NCBI GenBank assembly: GCA_016946835.1 | Contig: JACVTC010000240.1 | Location: 47,272-111,271 of the forward strand | Length of the DNA stretch: 64,000 nucleotides | Direction: 5' to 3' | Source: Neocallimastix lanati (nom. inval.) | Lineage: Eukaryota > Neocallimastigomycota > Neocallimastigomycetes > Neocallimastigales > Neocallimastigaceae | Shown: positions 57,021 through 64,000 of the stretch, one piece after another | Numbering within the stretch: position 1 is the stretch's first letter | Layout: every line of letters begins with the position of its first letter | Position numbers and translations under genes: made by a program | Notes under the pieces: model-generated | Seen by the model: the letters and a program-made list of their open reading frames with translations, nothing else | Told to the model about the DNA's origin: nothing | The model's database searches: none

Positions 57021-57672
57021 AAATTTATTATTTAAAAAATAAGATAAATAATTTTTATTTTTTTTTTTATTTTTCTTTTTATTCTTAATTTTTAATAATT
57101 TATATTTTTGAAAATTAATTATTTATTTTTAAAAAATCATTTTATAAAAAATATAGATATATAAATAAATTAAAATATAGCTTTATGTTTTTTAGAATGG
57201 CTATATTATTAAATTATATATAATTATAAATTTAATGTAATATAATATTTATATTTACTATAAATTATTTGTTATAAAAAATTTTTTTACTTTATTTATT
57301 AATATTTTTTAAAATATTTTTATTTTTATTTATTACTTTAAAATAGTAAATGAAAATAAGTCGTTCTTGATTTTTTTAACATAAAAAAAATAATAAGAAG
57401 AAGAAAATAATTAATTAATTAATAATAAGAAAATAAAATTAAAAAATAAATTTTTAAAAAAAAGTAATTATAATATTAATAATTAATATAGTATTTTTTT
57501 TTTTACTATAATAATTATACAATATTAATTACTTTAACTATTTTATTTTATTTATTTGCTTATTAGTAATTATAATATTATTAATAAAATTAATAAACAT
57601 TATATTAATTTTATAAAAATAATAATAAAAATTATAATAATAATAATAGTAATAATAGTAATAATAATAATA

Positions 57673-57714
<42 letters not shown>

Positions 57715-57799
57715 TAATTTTATTTTATTTTATTTTTATTTTTTTTTTTTTTCTTTTTGTTTCTTAACATTTATATATCTTATTAATTAGTTATTACAA
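57021..57799. other. Intergenic
   Basis: A/T-rich, with (TA)n at about 57676-57705 and T-runs at 57738-57752. It contains the 5' flank of the 57020 start; no element recognised. Confidence 0.5.
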
Positions 57800-60700
57800 T
57801 TATTTAGTTATTTGTTTCTTAATATTTATATATTTTATTCTAAATTGTTTATTAGCTTTTACAATATTATTTTTACTAATACAATAGTTATGAATACTAT
57901 TAATATTATTCATATTAGGTTTTATACTAATTACTAAAGGTTTGTTATTTAAATTAATATTATTTTTAGTAATATAATTGGAAACATATTTAATGTTATT
58001 ATTAAAATAACTTTTATAATCATCAATGGTTACTTGGTTTTCTCTTCCTAACATCTTTGCAAACTTATAATATGATCCAACCACATATATAGTAAACTTA
58101 TTTATTGTAGTTTCTATATGTTTTTTAGTATCATCAGTTATAGATTCTTTAATTTTATCGTCATATTCGGATATTTCATTAAATACTTCTTCAATCTTTA
58201 TATTCGCGTTTTCGGTAATTTTTGATTCAATATTAGGATTATATTTCATAACTTCATCTATAGCTTCAGAAAATATTTCATTTTGAAATTCATCCAAGGG
58301 TTGAATATTTTTTATTAATTTATCATATAACTTATTATAATTATGGGTTACTGCATTAGCATCTTTTGAATTTATACTACCTGGTGATTGATAATTAGCA
58401 TATTGATAATTTAATTCAACCGAATAACCTAAACTATCATAGGATTCAATATTACTATCTTTAATTAAATGTGATAATACATCAGATTTACTTTTAATGT
58501 TTGATTTATCATAAAACATATTTATTAAACTAGATTCACTTAATGCATAAACAATACTATCTCCCCAACTAAATTTATCTTCCTTTGTAAATTTACTATT
58601 AATATTATATATTTTAGGATTATTTTTTGCTGTACTGGATATAACAGAGTTTAATTTATTAGTAATTAAATATCTCACACGATTATCTAATTCTTTATCA
58701 AATTCTAACGTACTGATAGGAATATTATTATTTATATCACTACTAAGTATTCTATCATAACAAATAGCTGTAGCAACTAAATCATTATAGTTACTAGATA
58801 ATGATACAATGCTCAATATATATAATTCATTACCTGCATATGATCTTAATTCTTTAATTTTTATTCCCTGCTGATCAATATGTTTTTTTGTATCGGTAAT
58901 AAATTTATAAGTATTTTTATTTAAATATTTATTTTTAGAATTCTTTATTTGGCTTTCTACACCTTTAAATATTAATTCTTTACTTTCTGGAGAAATATTA
59001 TTATCTTTAATTACATCAATAGCATTTTTACCTTCTAACGGCTCAAGATCTGGATCTACTATTTTATTTAGTGAATTATTAATATCATCAATTACAAATG
59101 TATCTTCGTCAAATAATATTGCAAGACTATTATGTAATTTATATATAGCATGACTATTATCACTTATCTTTCCTTTATAATATTCTTCATTAACAATTGA
59201 CATCATATCATGGAAATTTTCATATATTTTACGTAATTCATTTTTATGATCTTCACTTAATGAACTTATATCTAAAGTTTCAGTTAATTCACATAAACTA
59301 TTAAGAGCTTCATTTAAATTATTTCCTTCACCGATACTTCTATAATCTATTTCTGAAGATATTTTTCCATCTTCAAACATTACTCCTAAACCATATATTA
59401 AATTACCATTATTTATATTTACTATACTTAATAATTTATTAAGATTAATTATAATATTTTTTCTATAATATTTAGAATTTAAATCTTTAGTGTATTTTAA
59501 AGTATAAACCATTTCGTTTCCTTTATTATCACGTATAATATTAAATTTATCTTTATGTAAACTGTAATCTCTATTGAAATATTTTTCTAATTTTTCTATA
59601 TCATTACTATTTATATTTTTTACATTTAAATCATTATTGTATTTGGAAGAAGATAACATTGATTTTAATTCATTAATTATATTATTAAATCCAACTATAA
59701 AATCCGTACTTTCTTTTTCACTAAAATTTTCAAAATTTTTATTATACGTTGTGGATAAGTCTTTCCAAACATTTACAAGACTTTCTGCATTTTTATATAA
59801 AAGTTTAGGATTAGATAGATTATCTACTTCATATTGAATAGGTAATATATTTTTATCAATATTTTTATCTTTAAATATTCTTAATAATTTTAATGTAATT
59901 TCTTCTATATGCTTATCAGGTAAAATATTTTCTTTATTATTATTTAATACTCTTAAATTATTTTCAGAGGAATTTATTTCATCATCAATTTTCATATTAT
60001 TTTTATTTGCTATGGTATTATATAATTTATGAACAATTTCTGAATTTAAAGATGTTTTATCATTTTTATATAGTTCTAATTCATTAATAGATTTTAAATC
60101 ATTTAATTCATTAAATATAGAGTTTATATCTTCAATATTTTCTAACTTTTCTAATTCTTCACATAATTCATTGATAGCAGATAACGAATCATCTGAATTC
60201 AAAACTGTATTTGGATTAATTCCTGCCATTTTAGATAATTTTTCTATTATTGTATTTAGCTTATTTTTATTAAGCTTAGATTGTGAATCATGAGAATCTA
60301 ATGAATATAATTCAATATCATAAATATTTCCAAAATTTTCTTTATGAATATTAATTATTTCAAAATATGATGATATTAACTTATTTACATTTTCTTCATT
60401 CATTTCATTATTATTATTGTTATAATCGGAATTTGTATATTCTAGAATTTGATCATTAGTTATGCTATTAAAGTTTCTAATAAATTTTTCACTTTGTTCT
60501 TTATCAAATTTATCAATATTATTTTTATATGTTTCTGCTAATGTATTTAATACTTCATTGATTGATTCGGCATCTTTAACTAACATTTTTATATCATTAA
60601 TATCATTTATATTTGAAGTATAGGGTAAAATATTTGAATTTAAATCCATAATTTTAAATGTTTTTAAAGTATTAATTATTGTAAATGAAATTGTTAATTC

Positions 60701-61917
60701 TTTTGATATTTTTATTTGATTACCAGTTCGACATGAGCTAAGAGATCTTTTAAATAGTAATTTACATTGTTTATAAATCTCTCTTTGATCATCAATAGTT
60801 AATTTATTTGCTTCATTAACTAATTCAATAGATGGAGTTAGATCATCATTATGTGACATATCATTTATAATATTAACAAATTTATAAAATTCTAAATTTT
60901 CACTAATATTTTTACTAACAGGTTGTAATTTTTCTATTAAATTTTGTTTAGATAAATCACGAATTATTTTTTTTTCAGTTGTATATTCTTTTTCTAATTC
61001 TTTTACTTTTTCATCTTCTTCTGATATTTTACCATCAATATTTAACAAATAATTATCTAAAGAATTATTATAGGTCATATAATGATTTATTTTCTTCTTA
61101 GTTTCATCTAATTCTAAATATGTTGTTTTCATAATATTATTCATACTAATTTTATATTCTTCAGTATTTTTCACTTTAGTCAGAATACTATTATATTCCT
61201 TTTTATTTTTATTTTTAAATTCAATTACTCTAAGTATATTTTTAATTTTATCTTCTTCATATACATTATACTGTTTATTTATTTGATTTATTTTATTTTC
61301 GGTATACTTTTTTTCAACATTTGCATTTAATTTTGCTAAAAAGTCATCATTTTTCTCATTTATTATTTCATTATTTATCATAACCAATATATCATATTGC
61401 ATAAAATTCGCAATAATTTTTAATTTTTCATTCTTAGCAATAATTTCCTGATAATTCTTTTGATATTCTTCATAATCATCTTTTAATGGGTCACTTAATA
61501 ATTTATTACATATATTATTATATTCTTCTTCTTTTTCCTTAATTTTATTAATATCATATTTTTCAACATTATTAGAATTTTTATTTAAATCATTAATAAA
61601 ATCAATCTTTGTTAACTGTTTTAACATTTTTGCTATTTTTGTATTTTCATTACTCAAAATAACACGTTCTTTTTTTAATTTTTCTTTAATTTGTTCATTT
61701 TTATCATTTTTTATTATTTCGTTCCAATTTTTTTTCAATAATGATTTTATACTAGATTGTTTTTCTTCTAAATATCCTTTAATATTTTCAATAGCAGTAT
61801 TAAGATTTAAATTAGATTTATCCATAATTGAATCAAAATTTTCTGGATCTTTAATAAGCTCATCTATTATAGATTTTAAATTTGATATTTGTGTTTTATA
61901 CTTATTATATTCTTTTT
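57800..61917 (-). CDS. Giant secreted/helical protein, C-terminal 1341+ codons
   Basis: The frame is open from about 61917, where it directly continues the 61905-63347 ORF if one base of an A9 run (61913-61921) is skipped. The first Met in this frame is at 61825. The N-terminal third is Lys/Glu-rich and coiled-coil-like (EKEEEYNNIC, KVKELEKEYTTEKK). A module of roughly 290 residues is then present twice (about 370-660 and 665-960 of this ORF). Matching blocks are NILPYTSNINDINDIKML / NILPIQYEVDNLSNPKLL, then NVLNTLAETYKNN-like / NVWKDLSTTYNKN. A helical C-terminal region and a Lys-rich end follow. No catalytic motif or membrane segment recognised. No known family assigned. Such long frames in A/T-rich DNA show selection. 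Confidence 0.75.
59574..59837 (+). other. Antisense open frame inside the giant gene, not a gene
   Basis: A Phe/Leu/Ser-rich 87-codon plus-strand frame that mirrors the coding strand. Recorded only to note that no independent gene is supported here. Confidence 0.6.
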
Positions 61918-63347
61918 TTTTCTTTATTTATTTTTTCTATTTTAATATTTTTTAATTCTTCTCTTTTATTTAAGTATTTTGCTATTAATTTTTCAATATG
62001 GTCAATTTCATCATTACTATAACTACATAACAAATTATCATTATTATCATATGTTGGATTACGTTGAACTATAAGATCGAGAACAATTTCCTTTAAACTA
62101 TCTTCATCTTCATCATTCTCTTTATTATTATCTATATAATCATCAGGATTATATGTGTCAATATGACGTCCTTCTATAACACGTTCAAGAATTACACCTG
62201 ACTCTGGTATAATATGTATTCCTTTACCTTTTATTTGGCCTATTAAATCCATATTTTCATTAATACCAGTAAATGATTGTTTACCATATCCACTTAAATC
62301 ACTATTAACATTTGTTAAAATTAATGATTTTATTTTTGACTTATCAATCTCATATTTAGATTTTTTATCATTATAGTTTAGCTCTAATGCATAAATTTTA
62401 TCATTTACAGTATCTTTAACAATAAAATGTAATATATTTTTATTTTTATTACCATTATTCTCTTCAATTAAAGTAAAATCTATATTTTCTTTAATAATTT
62501 CATATTTGCCATCACTACCTTTATCTAAAAATAATTTATAACACTCTTCAGTATCAATACAACTTTCTCCTACAGCTTTATATAAAATATATATATCAGA
62601 ATCTACATCCATTAAGTTATTTTCTTCTTTATATAATTTTAATATATTATTATTATTTCCAATAACACCATTCCTAATAAATTCTTTAACATTATAATTA
62701 TTATAATATTGATGTTCTTTATTAATTTGTTCAATTTCAACAATTGGTTTTTCTGCTTTTCTATTATAAATGGATATAATATTTAATTCTTTATCACTAT
62801 CAATTAATGTAATTCCAGTTAATTTTCTGAATATATCTATTTTTTTCATATGTTCCTCAAATTGCATTTCCATAGTTATTTTCTCATTAGTATTAGGATC
62901 AATAGGAAGATTGTTATTATTAGGATCATTATATCTAGCATATAATTCTGATCTATATGGATCATTTTGCGTATCAGAATGTTCAATATATTGATAACCT
63001 AATCTATCACATGCTATTATTTCAGCTAGTTTATATAGTTCTTTAAACCTTCTTTCAATTTCATTATTTTGAGATTTTTCATCTGGAAATTTATCAGAAC
63101 TAAATCTAACTTTATTTAAACTTGGAATAATTTCAGTTATATCTTTAATATATTTATTATTATTACTATTATTTATACTAATATTAATTTTTAAAGGCTT
63201 TCCATCTAAACCTTTAACTATATTACCATTATGATCACCAGCTGATAAAATTAATAAAGCTATTTGTAAATCTAAATGATTATATGGACTACAATCAATT
63301 TTAGTAAAAAGTACTAATAATAAAATAAAATACTTAATGATATTCAT
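61905..63347 (-). CDS. Giant secreted protein, N-terminal part with signal peptide
   Basis: ORF from 63392; the Met at codon 16 (63347) is preferred because it starts a typical signal peptide (IIKYFILLLVLFTKIDC). The mature part is about 460 residues of Asn/Lys/Glu-rich, globular-looking sequence (phrases LQIALLILSAGDHNGNIVKG, ERRFKELYKLAEIIACDRLG, GIHIIPESGVILERVIEG) with few Cys and an acidic stretch (NKENDEDEDSLKE). No family recognised. It ends at a stop created where an A9 run puts the following 1370 codons out of frame. Together the two ORFs would make a secreted protein of about 1850 aa. An ankyrin ORF ends only about 70 bp upstream of this start. Confidence 0.7.
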   Translation of the reverse strand: MNIIKYFILLLVLFTKIDCSPYNHLDLQIALLILSAGDHNGNIVKGLDGKPLKINISINNSNNNKYIKDITEIIPSLNKVRFSSDKFPDEKSQNNEIERRFKELYKLAEIIACDRLGYQYIEHSDTQNDPYRSELYARYNDPNNNNLPIDPNTNEKITMEMQFEEHMKKIDIFRKLTGITLIDSDKELNIISIYNRKAEKPIVEIEQINKEHQYYNNYNVKEFIRNGVIGNNNNILKLYKEENNLMDVDSDIYILYKAVGESCIDTEECYKLFLDKGSDGKYEIIKENIDFTLIEENNGNKNKNILHFIVKDTVNDKIYALELNYNDKKSKYEIDKSKIKSLILTNVNSDLSGYGKQSFTGINENMDLIGQIKGKGIHIIPESGVILERVIEGRHIDTYNPDDYIDNNKENDEDEDSLKEIVLDLIVQRNPTYDNNDNLLCSYSNDEIDHIEKLIAKYLNKREELKNIKIEKINKEKKRI

Positions 63348-63416
63348 TTTTAATGAATATTTTTTTTTAAAAAAAATTTTGAAAAAAATCATTTTATAAT
63401 TATCATTAACATGTTA

Positions 63417-64000
63417 TTATTTCGCTCCTTTTTCAATTAAAAAATCTATTAATGATACATTATATAAACATGTTATTTTCAATGGTGTATCACCATATTT
63501 ATTTTTTACATTTATTTTAGCACCATTTTCAATAAAAAGATTAACTCTATTTTTATTTAAATTACGACATACTTCAAATATTGGCGTTTCATTTTCATTA
63601 TTTACTATATTTATATTTGCTCCTCTTTTAATTAAATATTCCATTAAACTTTCTTTTCCAACATATTTATAATATTTACAATATTTACAAGCTATATGTA
63701 ATGGTGAATTACCTTCATTATCTTGCTCATTTATATCTGCTCCATAATCAAGTAAAATTTTTACTATTTCTTTTTTTCCATATTTACAAGCTGTTATTAA
63801 AGGAGTTTCTCCTTTATTATTTGCTTTACTTAATATCCGCTCCCTGTTCTATTAAAAATACCACATTTTTTTTATTAGTTGCAGTTCGAGACAGATTTAT
63901 CAATGGTGTATTGCCTTCATTGTCTTGTGCATTAATATTTGCTCCATATTTTAATAATTTATATATTAAACAATTCGTTACATAATTATATTGTATACAA
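63417..64000 (-). pseudogene. Ankyrin-repeat protein, partial and frameshifted
   Basis: Consecutive canonical ankyrin repeats run from the right edge: YGANINAQDNEGNTPLI, then (after a one-base shift near 63830) NNKGETPLITACKYGKKEIVKILLDYGADIN, NEGNSPLHIACKY, MEYLIKRGANINIVNNENETPIF, IENGAKINVKNKYGDTPL and IDFLIEKGAK, ending at 63417 in the middle of a repeat. The N-terminus is outside the window. The frameshift and a stop mid-repeat point to a decayed 3' end. Unlike the 47-51 kb pair, these repeats are close to consensus. Confidence 0.75.

Noticed and set aside
62770-62994. 74-codon plus-strand ORF
   Set aside because: Antisense shadow of the giant secreted protein gene.

Overview
The window is nuclear DNA of an extremely A+T-rich eukaryote, most likely an anaerobic gut fungus (Neocallimastigomycota). 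This is an inference. It rests on gene islands separated by almost pure A/T sequence with very long homopolymers and microsatellites, a spliceosomal intron, Kex2-style (Lys-Arg) secreted precursors, a LysM protein, a fungal/bacterial-type phospholipase A2, divergent ankyrin proteins, and a cluster of AAA-ATPase-like/PD-(D/E)XK proteins of the kind expanded in rumen fungi. Another A+T-rich protist cannot be excluded from sequence alone. There are no operons, CRISPR arrays or rRNA genes. One tRNA-Thr gene is present.

Layout. 0-6 kb: a segmental duplication. An intact 636-codon gene (2194-4104) has a right-hand portion repeated at 1-1617, where a (TA)n slip broke the copy; a secreted-protein ORF follows. 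6.4-12 kb: a tRNA-derived, poly(A)-bounded SINE-like element, a simple repeat, and a decayed LINE on the minus strand. 12.7-16 kb: three minus-strand genes for surface or secreted proteins: a Cys-rich membrane protein, a PLA2 gene carrying one nonsense codon, and a LysM gene for which a two-exon model can be built. 16-19 kb: satellites, a perfect inverted repeat and a dispersed hairpin repeat. 19-27.7 kb: a dead MULE transposase, a tandem array, and a complete but dead Ty1/copia element (21310-27365) that is itself interrupted by a 694-bp nested insertion. 27.8-34 kb: poly(A)-bounded sequence, the tRNA and simple repeats. 34.6-42 kb: a minus-strand cluster of one nearly intact, one frameshifted and two fragmentary AAA-ATPase/nuclease genes. 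43-51.7 kb: a copia RT relic, another poly(A)-bounded island, and a convergent pair of divergent ankyrin-like genes flanking a ~290-bp satellite. 55.3-64 kb: a precursor with several dibasic sites and a cationic amphipathic segment, a giant secreted protein (two ORFs joined across an A-run), and a broken ankyrin-repeat ORF at the right edge.

The dominant theme is decay of a gene-family-rich region by slippage (A-runs, TA-runs, a 31-bp tandem duplication), nonsense mutation and transposition. The parts most worth following are the secreted/surface proteins (12.7-16 kb and 55-63 kb) and the ATPase/nuclease cluster, where one paralogue has lost its nuclease catalytic residues but keeps its ATPase motifs.
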